Positions 15,958-24,976 are shown, counted from the first letter of the stretch. The stretch: DNA of 64,000 nucleotides from an uncultured Clostridia bacterium (GCA_932222125.1 CAKNZJ010000122.1:62001-126000), one strand, 5' to 3'. The notes: generated by a model from the sequence alone, not told the origin. A program made the numbers and translations.

Positions 15958-17058
15958 ATGACCCAGCGGGAGCGGCAGATCCTCCGGTGGATCGCGGACA
16001 ATCCCATGATTTCTCAGCAGGAACTGGCGGATCTGGCCGGTATCACCCGCTCATCAGCGGCAGTCCATATTTCCAACCTGATGAAAAAGGGGCTGATCGC
16101 CGGCAGGGGCTATATCCTGCCCAGCCCCCACTACGCTGTTGTAGTGGGCGGGGTGAATATGGACATTGGTGGGCGGGCCCACGCCCCCCTGGTGAGCGCT
16201 GATTCCAACCCCGGCTCCATCCGGATCAGTCTGGGGGGAGTTGGGCGAAACATCGCCCACAACATGGCCCTTCTTGGGGTGGACACACGACTGGTCACCG
16301 CACTGGGGGACGACCTCCATGCCCAACGTGTTGCGGCCTCCTGCGGAGAGCTGGGCATTGACCTTTCCCCCTCTCTCCAGGTGCCCGGAGAGTCCACCTC
16401 CACCTATCTATTCATCGCCGATCCAGGTGGTGAGATGGCTCTAGCCTTGTCCGATATGGACATCTACCGCCATCTGACCCCTTCCTTTCTCTCCTCCCGG
16501 GCCCGACTGTTCCAGGGTGCACAGGCGGTGGTGGTGGATACCAACATCTCCGCTGATGCTCTTCAATGGCTGGCCAGCCATGTAACAGCTCCCATCTTTG
16601 CTGACCCGGTATCTACTGCCAAGGCGGAAAAACTCCGCCCGGTGCTGGGCAGGCTCCACACCTTGAAGCCAAACCGTCTGGAGGCAGAGCTGCTCTCTGG
16701 AGTGGCCATCACCGATGGGGCTAGCCTGAACCGGGCAGCCGACGTGTTGCTCTCCACCGGTCTGCGCCGGGTATTTGTCTCCCTGGGTAGCGACGGAATG
16801 CTGGCCGCCGACCATAGCAGCCGCTGTTACCTGCCCTGCTATCCCGGTAACACCGTCAATACTACCGGCTGTGGAGACGCATGCATGGCTGCCCTGGTCT
16901 GGACCTATCTCCAAGGCACCGGCCTGGAGGATACCGCCCGAGCCGGTTTGGCCGCCGCATCCATCGCAATGGAGAGCGAAGAGACCATCAACCCCGCTAT
17001 GAGTGAAGACGCGCTCAAGCGCCGAACCGGGCTGTCACACACCGACTCTTCATTTTAA
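15958..17058 (+). CDS. psuK: Pseudouridine kinase (PfkB family) with N-terminal winged helix
   Basis: Phosphorylates pseudouridine to pseudouridine 5'-phosphate, which PsuG then splits. Residues 1-55 are a winged helix (NPMISQQELADLAGI). The ribokinase fold starts at VVVGGVNMDIGG, with the SLGGVGRNIAHNM substrate loop and the catalytic NTTGCGDACMA motif containing the base Asp. The 366-residue length includes the extra DNA-binding domain absent from E. coli PsuK. The fused domain suggests it may also act as a transcription regulator of its own operon. GGGGGGCGGA precedes ATG 15958. The assignment to pseudouridine rests on the adjacent psuG. Confidence 0.9.
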   Translation: MTQRERQILRWIADNPMISQQELADLAGITRSSAAVHISNLMKKGLIAGRGYILPSPHYAVVVGGVNMDIGGRAHAPLVSADSNPGSIRISLGGVGRNIAHNMALLGVDTRLVTALGDDLHAQRVAASCGELGIDLSPSLQVPGESTSTYLFIADPGGEMALALSDMDIYRHLTPSFLSSRARLFQGAQAVVVDTNISADALQWLASHVTAPIFADPVSTAKAEKLRPVLGRLHTLKPNRLEAELLSGVAITDGASLNRAADVLLSTGLRRVFVSLGSDGMLAADHSSRCYLPCYPGNTVNTTGCGDACMAALVWTYLQGTGLEDTARAGLAAASIAMESEETINPAMSEDALKRRTGLSHTDSSF

Positions 17059-17076
17059 ATCAGGAGGTTTCCCCCT

Positions 17077-18000
17077 ATGAATTTGAACTGTTATTTAGAT
17101 TTGTCCCCCGAGGTGGCCCAGGCCGTAGCGGCAGGCAAGCCTGTTGTGGCCCTGGAGTCTACCATCATCTCCCACGGAATGCCCTATCCGCAAAATGTGG
17201 AGACCGCATTTGCGGTAGAGTCCATTATCCGGGAAAACGGGGCCGTCCCCGCCACCATCGCCGTAATTGGCGGACGGTTAAAGGCTGGCTGCACCAGGGA
17301 AGAGATCGAGTATTTGGGCAAGCAGGGTCCGTCCGTATCCAAAGCCAGCCGCCGGGACCTCGCCATTCTGGTAGCCCGTGGCGGGGATGGTGCTACCACT
17401 GTTACCACTACCATGATCATTGCTCATATGGCGGGCATCAAGGTATTTGCCACGGGTGGCATTGGCGGCGTCCACCGCGGTGCACAGACCACCATGGACA
17501 TCTCCGCCGACTTGGAAGAACTGGCCCGCACCCCCGTCATGGTGGTCTGTGCCGGAGCCAAATCCATTCTAGACCTTGGCCTCACCCTGGAATATCTGGA
17601 GACTCACGGCGTCCCGGTAATCGGTTTCGGCACACAGGAGCTTCCAGCTTTCTACACCCGCAAAAGCGGCTTTAAGGTGGACTACCGGATGGACAGTCCC
17701 GCCGAACTGGCCGACGCCTTCCAGGCTAGCTTGAATCTGGGCTTCCCCGGCGGAATGCTGGTGACAAACCCTATCCCAGATGAATATTCCATGGACCCGG
17801 CGGTCATCAGCTCCGCCATTGACGAGGCCATCCATCAGGCGGATGAAAACGGCGTCCGGGGTAAGGAGACAACCCCCTTCCTTCTGGCTAAGGTAAAGGA
17901 ACTCACCGGAGGAGACAGTTTGGAATCCAACATTCAGCTGGTACTGAACAATGCCCGACTGGCAGCCCGGACAGCAGCCTGTCTGGCCAATGGCCAGTAG
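17077..18000 (+). CDS. psuG: Pseudouridine-5'-phosphate glycosidase
   Basis: Reversibly cleaves the C-C glycosidic bond of pseudouridine 5'-phosphate to uracil and ribose 5-phosphate. The 307-residue sequence has the family blocks ALESTIISHGMPYPQN, VSKASRRDLAI (catalytic Lys), GGIGGVHRGAQ (Mn-binding region) and IGFGTQELPAFYTR. AGGAGG lies 10 bases upstream of ATG 17077; the gap from psuK is 18 bp. Together they salvage modified nucleosides from RNA turnover. A strong terminator follows. Confidence 0.96.
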   Translation: MNLNCYLDLSPEVAQAVAAGKPVVALESTIISHGMPYPQNVETAFAVESIIRENGAVPATIAVIGGRLKAGCTREEIEYLGKQGPSVSKASRRDLAILVARGGDGATTVTTTMIIAHMAGIKVFATGGIGGVHRGAQTTMDISADLEELARTPVMVVCAGAKSILDLGLTLEYLETHGVPVIGFGTQELPAFYTRKSGFKVDYRMDSPAELADAFQASLNLGFPGGMLVTNPIPDEYSMDPAVISSAIDEAIHQADENGVRGKETTPFLLAKVKELTGGDSLESNIQLVLNNARLAARTAACLANGQ

Positions 18001-18023
18001 GCCCGTAATTTATAAATTAATAA

Positions 18024-18064
18024 AAAAAAGGCTTCGCAGCTCAACAGTCTGCGAAGCCTTTTTT
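18024..18064. terminator. bidirectional terminator after psuG
   Basis: A 16-bp stem (AAAAAAGGCTTCGCAG with CTGCGAAGCCTTTTTT) has a 9-base loop and A/T runs on both sides. Confidence 0.85.
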
Positions 18065-18178
18065 ATGGAAAAACAGCCACGTTCTGTGGTGATGCGGTAA
18101 ATTTCTGCTATCCTGATGGAATCTGTTATTTTCCGCGTCTCTTCGGTGCGTCTTACCAAAAAAAGCGTAAGATGGGAA

Positions 18179-18207
18179 TTGCAAAGCTGTTGAAAGTATG
18201 ATAAACT
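18179..18207 (+). promoter_or_regulatory. candidate promoter of nifJ
   Basis: TTGCAA (18179-18184) and TAAACT (18202-18207) are 17 bp apart, giving an mRNA leader of about 60 bases. No gene or named RNA is seen in 18065-18178. Confidence 0.5.
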
Positions 18208-18272
18208 TACTGACATCCGAAACAAAACATAGAGGTGCTCCATGTATCCCTATGCAAAAGGAGGAAAACACA

Positions 18273-21200
18273 ATGGCACGCAAATTCAAAACCATGGACG
18301 GTAACACAGCCGCCGCTCACGTCTCCTACGCCTTTACAGAGGTGGCCGGCATCTATCCCATTACCCCGTCCAGTCCCATGGCCGACAATGTGGACCAATG
18401 GGCCGCGGCAGGCCGAAAGAACATCTTTGGCCAGCCTGTAAAAGTGATTGAGATGCAGTCTGAGGCAGGCGCCGCAGGTACAGTACATGGCTCCCTGGCC
18501 GCAGGAGCGCTGACCACCACATATACTGCCTCCCAAGGTCTGCTGCTGATGATCCCCAATATGTATAAGATTGCCGGCGAACTGCTGCCCGCAGTATTCC
18601 ATGTATCCGCCCGCACGGTGGCAAGCCATGCGTTGAGCATCTTTGGCGACCACTCCGACGTCATGTCCTGCCGCCAAACCGGTTTTGCCATGCTGTCTGA
18701 GTGTAATCCTCAAGAGGTTATGGATCTGGCCTCGGTAGCCCATTTGGCCGCCATCAAGGGCCGCGTCCCCTTTGTCAACTTCTTTGACGGCTTCCGTACC
18801 TCCCACGAAATCCAGAAGATTGCCACCTGGGACTATGAGGAGCTTGCCGAAATGGTCGATTGGGAGGCCATCAACCATTTCCGCTCCCAGGCCCTCAACC
18901 CCGACCGGCCTGTAACCCGGGGTTCTCACGAGAACGGAGACATCTTCTTCCAGCACCGGGAGGCCTCCAACCGCTACTATGACGCCATTCCCGAAATCGT
19001 GGAAGAATACATGGGCAAGGTCAATCAAAAGCTGGGCACCAACTACCAGCTGTTCAACTACTACGGCGCCCCAGATGCCGACCGTGTTATCATCGCCATG
19101 GGCTCTATCTGTGATGTGGCCGAGGAGGTTATCGACTACCTCAACGCCAACGGCCAGAAGGTCGGCTTGATCAAGGTCCGTCTATACCGTCCCTTCCGGG
19201 CCGACAAGCTGGTGGCGGCCATTCCCAGCACCTGCAAGCACATCGCTGTGCTGGACCGCACCAAGGAGCCGGGCGCTCAAGGCGAGCCCCTGTATCTAGA
19301 CGTAGTCACCGCCCTGGCCAATGCCGGCATCACCGGCGTGTCCGTCATCGGCGGTCGCTACGGCCTCGCCTCCAAGGACACGCCTCCCAGCAGCATATTT
19401 GCCGTCTATGAGGAACTGACCAAGGCACAGCCCAAGCGTCAGTTTACCATCGGCATCGTGGATGACGTGACCTACTTGTCCCTGGAGGAAAAGCCCTCCC
19501 CCAACACCGCCGCGGCGGGTACCATTGAGTGTAAGTTCTGGGGCCTAGGCGGCGACGGCACTGTTGGCGCCAACAAGAACTCCATCAAGATCATCGGCGA
19601 CCACACCGACAAATATGTTCAGGCATACTTCCAGTACGATTCTAAAAAAACCGGAGGTGTCACCATCAGCCATCTGCGCTTTGGTGACCAGCCTATCCGT
19701 TCCCCCTACTATGTCAACAAGGCCGACTTTGTGGCCTGCCATGTCCCCTCCTACATCACCAAGGATTTCCCCATGGTTCGGGATGTGAAGGACGGCGGCG
19801 TATTCCTCATCAACTGCCAGTGGTCCCATGAGGAGCTGGATAAGCGGATGCCTGCCCACGCCAAGCGGTACATTGCCGAGCATAATATCCAGGTCTACAC
19901 CATCAACGCCATTGATTTGGCCATTGAAATCGGCATGGGCAAGCGCACCAACACCATCCTTCAGTCCGCCTTTTTTAAGCTGGCCAACATCATGCCCATT
20001 GACGAAGCCATCGGCTACATGAAAGAGGCCGCCACCCACTCCTATCTGAAGAAGGGTCAGGATGTGGTGGATACCAACCATAAAGCCATTGATCTGGGGG
20101 CTACCGCATTCCAGAAATTTGAGGTGCCTGCCTCCTGGAAAAGCGCCACCGATGAGGATACAACCATCACCCTGCAGGGCGCTCCTGAAACGGTGAAGAT
20201 GGTGCAGGATATTATGGAGCCTGTGGGCCGTATGGACGGCGACAGTCTGCCTGTGTCCAGCTTCGTCCCCCATGCCGACGGCACCTTCTTCCAGGGCGCT
20301 GCCGCCTATGAGAAGCGGGGCGTGGCTGTGTCTGTCCCGGCTTGGAATGAACAGACCTGTATCCAGTGCAACCTGTGCTCCTATGTCTGTCCTCACGCCA
20401 CCATCCGTCCATTTGCCCTCACCGACGAGGAGGCGGCCAACGCTCCAGCCAATGCCCAGATTGTGGATATCAAAGCTGGCAAGGGCAAGGGCGTATATAA
20501 GTATGCCCTGTCTGTTAGCCCCCTGGACTGCATGGGCTGTTCCATCTGCGTGGGCGTGTGCCCCTCCAAGAGCCTGACCATGGTGCCCCTGGAGCAGGAA
20601 GCCCCCCGGCAGCCTGTCTTTGACTACATGGTGGCCCAGGTGGCCCCCAAGCCGGATATGGAGAGCGCCGCCACCGTGAAGGATAGCCAGTTCAAGCAGC
20701 CCCTGCTGGAATTCTCCGGTGCCTGCGCCGGCTGTGCCGAAACTGCCTATGCCCGTCTGGTCACGCAGGTGTGCGGCGACCGGATGTACATCGCCAACGC
20801 CACCGGCTGTTCCTCCATCTGGGGCGGTCCCGCCGCCACCTCTCCCTACACTGTCACCAAGGAGGGCAAAGGCCCCGCTTGGGCTAACTCCCTGTTTGAA
20901 GACAATGCGGAATACGGTCTTGGAATGCTACTGGGCCAAAAAGCCATCCGCAACAACCTCGCCGATAAAACGAAGGAGCTGCTTCAGTCTGGCGCAGTCC
21001 CCTCCGGTGTAAAGGAAGCGGCCCAAAAGTGGCTTGACACCATTGACGACAACGAGGCAAACCAGGATACCACCAAGCAGTATATCACTGCCCTGGAGTC
21101 CAACCTCAACACCATGGGTGACTGCCGCACCCTGGCGGAATCCATCCTGGCTCAGAAGGAATATCTGAACAAAAAGTCCATTTGGATCTTCGGCGGCGAT

Positions 21201-21827
21201 GGCTGGGCCTATGATATCGGTTACGGCGGCCTGGACCACGTTATGGCCTCCGGCGAGGATGTGAACATCTTTGTGTTCGACACGGAGGTATACTCCAATA
21301 CCGGTGGTCAGGCATCCAAAGCCTCCAGCATCGGTCAGGTAGCCCAGTTTGCTGCCGCCGGCAAGAACATCAGTAAGAAGAGTCTTGCCGAAATCGCCAT
21401 GCAGTATGGCTACGTCTACGTAGCTCAGGTCGCCATGGGTTCCAATCCTAACCAGACCTTGGCCGCCATTCGCGAGGCCATTGCCTATCCCGGCCCCTCC
21501 CTGATTATCGGCTACTCTCCCTGTGAGATGCATTCCATCAAGGGCGGCTTGGCAAACTGCCAGAGCGAGATGAAGGACGCAGTGGCCTGTGGCTACTGGA
21601 ACCTGTTCCGGTACAATCCCGCTAACAAGGCCCAGGGCAAAAATCCATTTACCCTGGACTCCAAAGCCCCTACCGGCGGCTATCGGGACTTCCTGATGAA
21701 GGAGGCCCGGTACTCCTCCCTCCTCCAATCCTTCCCCGAGCGGGCAGAAGAACTCTTCAAAGAGAACGAGCAAGCTGCCATGGAACGCTGGGATCATCTG
21801 CAAAGACTCATCAATCTGTACGCCTAA
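18273..21827 (+). CDS. nifJ: Pyruvate:ferredoxin (flavodoxin) oxidoreductase
   Basis: Oxidatively decarboxylates pyruvate to acetyl-CoA and CO2, reducing ferredoxin; the central step of anaerobic fermentation. The single 1184-residue chain carries domain I (YPITPSSPMAD), the gamma region, two [4Fe-4S] ferredoxin motifs at about residues 696 (CIQCNLCSYVCP) and 753 (CMGCSICVGVCP), the proximal cluster motif CAGCAETAYARL, and the thiamine-PP site GDGWAYDIG near 975. AAAAGGAGG 8 bases upstream fixes ATG 18273. A terminator follows directly, so it is monocistronic. Confidence 0.98.
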   Translation: MARKFKTMDGNTAAAHVSYAFTEVAGIYPITPSSPMADNVDQWAAAGRKNIFGQPVKVIEMQSEAGAAGTVHGSLAAGALTTTYTASQGLLLMIPNMYKIAGELLPAVFHVSARTVASHALSIFGDHSDVMSCRQTGFAMLSECNPQEVMDLASVAHLAAIKGRVPFVNFFDGFRTSHEIQKIATWDYEELAEMVDWEAINHFRSQALNPDRPVTRGSHENGDIFFQHREASNRYYDAIPEIVEEYMGKVNQKLGTNYQLFNYYGAPDADRVIIAMGSICDVAEEVIDYLNANGQKVGLIKVRLYRPFRADKLVAAIPSTCKHIAVLDRTKEPGAQGEPLYLDVVTALANAGITGVSVIGGRYGLASKDTPPSSIFAVYEELTKAQPKRQFTIGIVDDVTYLSLEEKPSPNTAAAGTIECKFWGLGGDGTVGANKNSIKIIGDHTDKYVQAYFQYDSKKTGGVTISHLRFGDQPIRSPYYVNKADFVACHVPSYITKDFPMVRDVKDGGVFLINCQWSHEELDKRMPAHAKRYIAEHNIQVYTINAIDLAIEIGMGKRTNTILQSAFFKLANIMPIDEAIGYMKEAATHSYLKKGQDVVDTNHKAIDLGATAFQKFEVPASWKSATDEDTTITLQGAPETVKMVQDIMEPVGRMDGDSLPVSSFVPHADGTFFQGAAAYEKRGVAVSVPAWNEQTCIQCNLCSYVCPHATIRPFALTDEEAANAPANAQIVDIKAGKGKGVYKYALSVSPLDCMGCSICVGVCPSKSLTMVPLEQEAPRQPVFDYMVAQVAPKPDMESAATVKDSQFKQPLLEFSGACAGCAETAYARLVTQVCGDRMYIANATGCSSIWGGPAATSPYTVTKEGKGPAWANSLFEDNAEYGLGMLLGQKAIRNNLADKTKELLQSGAVPSGVKEAAQKWLDTIDDNEANQDTTKQYITALESNLNTMGDCRTLAESILAQKEYLNKKSIWIFGGDGWAYDIGYGGLDHVMASGEDVNIFVFDTEVYSNTGGQASKASSIGQVAQFAAAGKNISKKSLAEIAMQYGYVYVAQVAMGSNPNQTLAAIREAIAYPGPSLIIGYSPCEMHSIKGGLANCQSEMKDAVACGYWNLFRYNPANKAQGKNPFTLDSKAPTGGYRDFLMKEARYSSLLQSFPERAEELFKENEQAAMERWDHLQRLINLYA

Positions 21828-21837
21828 ATATCTATCA

Positions 21838-21870
21838 AGGCCCCCTCTGTTGAGGGGGCCTGCTTTTGCT
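21838..21870 (+). terminator. nifJ terminator
   Basis: A perfect 10-bp stem AGGCCCCCTC/GAGGGGGCCT has a TGTT loop, followed by GCTTTTGCTT. Confidence 0.85.
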
Positions 21871-21879
21871 TCAAATATA

Positions 21880-21929
21880 GAACTTAAAATAAGTTCACTT
21901 TGCACTAGGAATCAGTTCATTCAGATAAC
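21880..21929 (+). promoter_or_regulatory. promoter with palindromic operator for the RHH-comF pair
   Basis: GAACTTA-AAA-TAAGTTC (21880-21896) is a perfect palindrome. It ends 3 bp before a candidate -35, TTGCAC (21900-21905), which has GATAAC 18 bp later. Small RHH proteins commonly bind such sites near their own promoters, so autoregulation is inferred. Confidence 0.5.
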
Positions 21930-21962
21930 ATGGTGCCATACAAAGAAAGGGAGCAGACACCC

Positions 21963-22145
21963 ATGAAGCGGCAAAAACATATTGGATTTCGCATTGACAA
22001 CGAGCTACACGCCAAAATGGTCTATATCGCCGAATATGAGGGCAGGTCCCTGACCTGGCAGATGGTGCATCTAATGCAAGACTGTGTGCGCAAGTTTGAA
22101 CAAGCGCACGGCTCCATCGATCTGCCCCAGCCGGAGGAACAATGA
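21963..22145 (+). CDS. Small ribbon-helix-helix (Arc-like) protein
   Basis: A 60-residue protein with the RHH pattern: a beta strand (KHIGFRID), helix A (NELHAKMVYIAEYEG), turn (RSLT), helix B (WQMVHLMQDCVRKFEQ), then a short acidic tail. Proteins of this size bind DNA as dimers or act as antitoxins; no toxin gene is adjacent. GGGAG lies 9 bases before ATG 21963. Its TGA overlaps the ATG of comF (ATGA), so the two are translationally coupled. Confidence 0.8.
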   Translation: MKRQKHIGFRIDNELHAKMVYIAEYEGRSLTWQMVHLMQDCVRKFEQAHGSIDLPQPEEQ

Positions 22146-22789
22146 AACTGCTGGAAGTTTTGCTGGACCTTCTGTATCCGCCCAAGTGCCCCTTTTGCGA
22201 CAGATTGTTAGCGCAGGGTGAGAATGGCGTATGTGCCCTGTGCGAGCAGAGCCTTCCCCGGACAAAGGGCGAAGCCAAGCTAGTAGACGGCTGTGACACC
22301 TGCCTATCCCCGGTTTGGTATTGCGGCGGGGTGCCCAATGCCATTCACCGCTATAAATTTAACGGTGGCCGCACCCACGCCCAACTGTTTGGTTCGCTGA
22401 TGGCTCAGTGCCTGTCCAACCACTGGCATCAGCGGATAGATCTGGTCACTTGGGTTCCTCTGGCTCCCAAGCGACTGCGGGAGAGGGGATATGATCAAGC
22501 GGAGCTGCTGGCCCGGGTGGTGGCCAAACTAGCCAGTCTTCCTGTCGCTCCCACGCTGGTCAAAGTGAAGAATACCAAAACCCAGTCTCAGCTGGAGAAA
22601 ACAGAGGAACGAGCGGCCAATGTGCTGGGGGCCTACCAGCCCCTCACCGGGTTGGATCTTGCCCATCAGCGGGTATTGCTCATCGATGATGTGGCCACTA
22701 CTGGCGCCACCCTGTCCCAATGCGCAGCCTGTCTGCAGAAGGCAGGCGCCCAGTCCATTATTGCCCTCACCTTTGCCCGTGCCAGATAG
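22142..22789 (+). CDS. comF: ComF family phosphoribosyltransferase-like protein
   Basis: A 215-residue cytoplasmic protein with an N-terminal zinc ribbon (CPFCD...CALCE, and a further Cys pair CDTC) and a type I PRTase fold carrying the PRPP loop VLLIDDVATTGATL. In Bacillus, ComFC takes part in DNA uptake with the helicase ComFA. No comFA is next to it here; the uptake-channel gene comEC lies 32 kb away in this window. Its start overlaps the RHH gene. Confidence 0.92.
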   Translation: MKLLEVLLDLLYPPKCPFCDRLLAQGENGVCALCEQSLPRTKGEAKLVDGCDTCLSPVWYCGGVPNAIHRYKFNGGRTHAQLFGSLMAQCLSNHWHQRIDLVTWVPLAPKRLRERGYDQAELLARVVAKLASLPVAPTLVKVKNTKTQSQLEKTEERAANVLGAYQPLTGLDLAHQRVLLIDDVATTGATLSQCAACLQKAGAQSIIALTFARAR

Positions 22790-22830
22790 GTGGTCGACAA
22801 AAAAAGCTGTACTTTTAGAACAAGCTATGA

Positions 22831-22836
22831 TATACT
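22831..22836 (+). promoter_or_regulatory. -10 element for the rnj leader
   Basis: TATACT at 22831-22836, with only a weak TGTACT 17 bp upstream, would start RNA near 22843. Confidence 0.45.
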
Positions 22837-22842
22837 ATCCAC

Positions 22843-22913
22843 GCTCATGACTCCCCATATGGGTTGAGTCCACTTAACATAGCGTAACGTGTCGCATACG
22901 GACACTTTTTGTT
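22843..22913 (+). ncRNA. candidate structured leader or small RNA with terminator, upstream of rnj
   Basis: Two hairpins follow a -10 element. GACTCCCC-ATAT-GGGTTGAGTC spans 22849-22870. After an 18-base linker, GTGTC-GCATACG-GACAC (22889-22905) is followed directly by TTTTTGTTT, a textbook terminator tail. The arrangement is that of a terminated small RNA or attenuator of about 70 bases. It does not match any riboswitch class I can name. Confidence 0.5.
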
Positions 22914-23174
22914 TGGCAAAGTTTTTATCTTAGACATATGGCACCGAAAAACGGCGGCAGCCCCCCCCTTCCTCAGGCGAAACAGCGCAAGACAAGGGGG
23001 CAGAGTGCGTCTTGTTTAATCTGTGCAGAATAGTTGCGCCCTGATGCGGCGCTGTTTCTCTATGTCCATCATCTTTGCCGTCAATACATAGGGAATTGGG
23101 CTGGGTCATCCCGATCCGGCCCCTATTTTCCTACGCAAATTTAACTGGCAACATTTTACGGAAAAGGAGTATTT
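22914..23174 (+). other. long structured 5' region of rnj
   Basis: No open frame with a ribosome site is seen in these 261 bases. Several GC-rich pairings are possible, for example GCCCCCC near 22961 with GGGGGC near 22998, and GGGCTGG near 23098 with GGCCCC near 23118. Long leaders are a known place for RNase autoregulation, but that is inference here. Confidence 0.4.
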
Positions 23175-24833
23175 ATGGCAGATAAACTGAAAATCATCTC
23201 TCTTGGCGGTCTCAACGAGATTGGCAAGAATCTCACTGTGTATGAGTACGGCGGGGATATCATTGTGGTAGACGTTGGCATGGGCTTCCCCGACAACGAT
23301 ATGTACGGTATTGATGTGGTCATCCCCGACTTTACCTACCTCATTCAAAATCGCGATCGCATCCGCGCCATCTTTATTACCCATGGCCACGAGGATCACA
23401 TCGGGGCCATTCCCTACCTGATGCGGAATGTGAATGCTCCCATCTATGCCACTCGGATGTCCGCTGGCCTTATTCGGCTTAAGCTGGATGAACACCGGCT
23501 GGCGGACAAGGTAAAACTTATCACCTGTGAAGCTGGAGAGACCGTTCGAACTGGCAAATTCAGTGTAGAGTTTATCCATATGAACCACTCCATCGCTGAC
23601 GCGGTGGCCTTTGCCATTCACACCCCCGCAGGCGTTTGTATCCACACTGGCGATTTTAAGATTGATCCCACTCCTATCCAAGGCGGCATGGCTGACCTGA
23701 CCCGGCTGGGAGAGCTGGGCAATCAGGGTGTGCTGGCCCTGTTGTGTGACTCCACCAACGTGGAACGGCCCGGCTTCACCAAGAGCGAGCGCAGCGTAGG
23801 CGCCTCCTTTGAGGCCCTGTTCCGGGGCTGTGACCAGCGCATCATCGTCACTACCTTCGCATCCAATGTCGACCGCATCCAGCAAATCATCAATGTGGCC
23901 GCCAAATACGGCCGCAAGGTGGCTGTCACCGGGCGGAGCATGGAAAACGCCATGCGGGTGTCCACCGAATTGAACTACATGCAAGTCCCTGCCGGCACAG
24001 TGGTAGATCTGGCCCAGATCAAAACCCTGCCCAAGAACAAAGTGTGCATCATCAGCACCGGTAGCCAGGGAGAAACCATGTCCGCCCTCACCCGGATGGC
24101 TTTCAATACCCACCGGCAGGTGGACATCCAGGCTGGAGACCGGGTCATCATCTCCGCCTCTGCCATCCCCGGCAATGAGGCTTCCGTTGGAAATGTGATC
24201 AACGAGTTATATCGGCGGGACGCAGAGGTGGTCAATGAGCGTGAACTGCCCCTGCATGTGTCCGGTCACGCTTGCCAAGAGGAACTGAAGATCATTCACG
24301 CTCTGATCCGTCCCCGATACTTTATTCCCCTCCATGGCGAGCAGCGCCACCTGAAAACCCATGCCAAACTGGCCCGGGATATGGGCATGGATCCCCGCAA
24401 CATCGTCATCAGCGATGTGGGCAGGATCATCGAACTCACCCCCAAAGCAGTCAAACTCGGTAGCTCCGTTCCCGCAGGCAAGGTGTTTGTAGATGGCTAT
24501 GGAGTGGGAGATGTAGGCGCTGTGGTTCTGCGGGACCGTCAACATCTGGCCCAGGACGGCATGATTGTAGTGGTGGTATCCATGTCCAGCGAGGACGGCC
24601 AGGTTATCTCCGGCCCAGACATTATCACCCGAGGGTTTGTCTATGTGAAGGAGTCTGAGGAGCTGATGGAAGAGCTCAAGCAGGTGGCTGTGGATGCCCT
24701 GGAACACTGCCACAGCCGCCACATCCGCGACTGGTCTGCCATTAAATCGGAAATTAAGGGCACCGTTTCCAACTATCTTTACAAAAAAACAAAACGAAAT
24801 CCCATGATACTCCCTGTTATCATGGAGGTGTAA
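23175..24833 (+). CDS. rnj: Ribonuclease J
   Basis: A metallo-beta-lactamase/beta-CASP RNase with 5'-3' exonuclease and endonuclease activity, central to mRNA decay and rRNA maturation in Firmicutes. The 552-residue protein has the zinc motif THGHEDHIGAIPY, HTGDFKID, the beta-CASP region (STNVERPGFT, ISTGSQGE) and HVSGHACQEEL near the third metal-binding block. The C-terminal domain is complete. AAAAGGAG precedes ATG 23175. The gene has a 330-base structured leader and its own terminator. Confidence 0.97.
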   Translation: MADKLKIISLGGLNEIGKNLTVYEYGGDIIVVDVGMGFPDNDMYGIDVVIPDFTYLIQNRDRIRAIFITHGHEDHIGAIPYLMRNVNAPIYATRMSAGLIRLKLDEHRLADKVKLITCEAGETVRTGKFSVEFIHMNHSIADAVAFAIHTPAGVCIHTGDFKIDPTPIQGGMADLTRLGELGNQGVLALLCDSTNVERPGFTKSERSVGASFEALFRGCDQRIIVTTFASNVDRIQQIINVAAKYGRKVAVTGRSMENAMRVSTELNYMQVPAGTVVDLAQIKTLPKNKVCIISTGSQGETMSALTRMAFNTHRQVDIQAGDRVIISASAIPGNEASVGNVINELYRRDAEVVNERELPLHVSGHACQEELKIIHALIRPRYFIPLHGEQRHLKTHAKLARDMGMDPRNIVISDVGRIIELTPKAVKLGSSVPAGKVFVDGYGVGDVGAVVLRDRQHLAQDGMIVVVVSMSSEDGQVISGPDIITRGFVYVKESEELMEELKQVAVDALEHCHSRHIRDWSAIKSEIKGTVSNYLYKKTKRNPMILPVIMEV

Positions 24834-24836
24834 GAC

Positions 24837-24878
24837 ATACCCCCGGCGGCTGTGCTGCCGGGGGTATACTTTTTTTGA
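24837..24878 (+). terminator. rnj terminator
   Basis: A 14-bp stem (24837-24850 with 24854-24867, one G-U pair) has a TGT loop and the tail ACTTTTTTT. Confidence 0.92.
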
Positions 24879-24976
24879 TCTTTCTGATATAATGCTGTTC
24901 ATGTATCATTTTGTCGTCAGACTGTTTCCTGACGGCTGGGCCCCTATATTAGATCGGTGCAAAAGGACTGATTATC

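Noticed and set aside
19545..21905. Two long minus-strand frames (283 and 325 codons) inside nifJ
   Set aside because: Antisense to continuous PFOR coding sequence with all cofactor motifs; the translations are Gly/His/Val-rich without domain pattern.
21963..22145. Toxin-antitoxin system based on the RHH protein
   Set aside because: The coupled gene is a clear ComF phosphoribosyltransferase-like protein, not a toxin fold.
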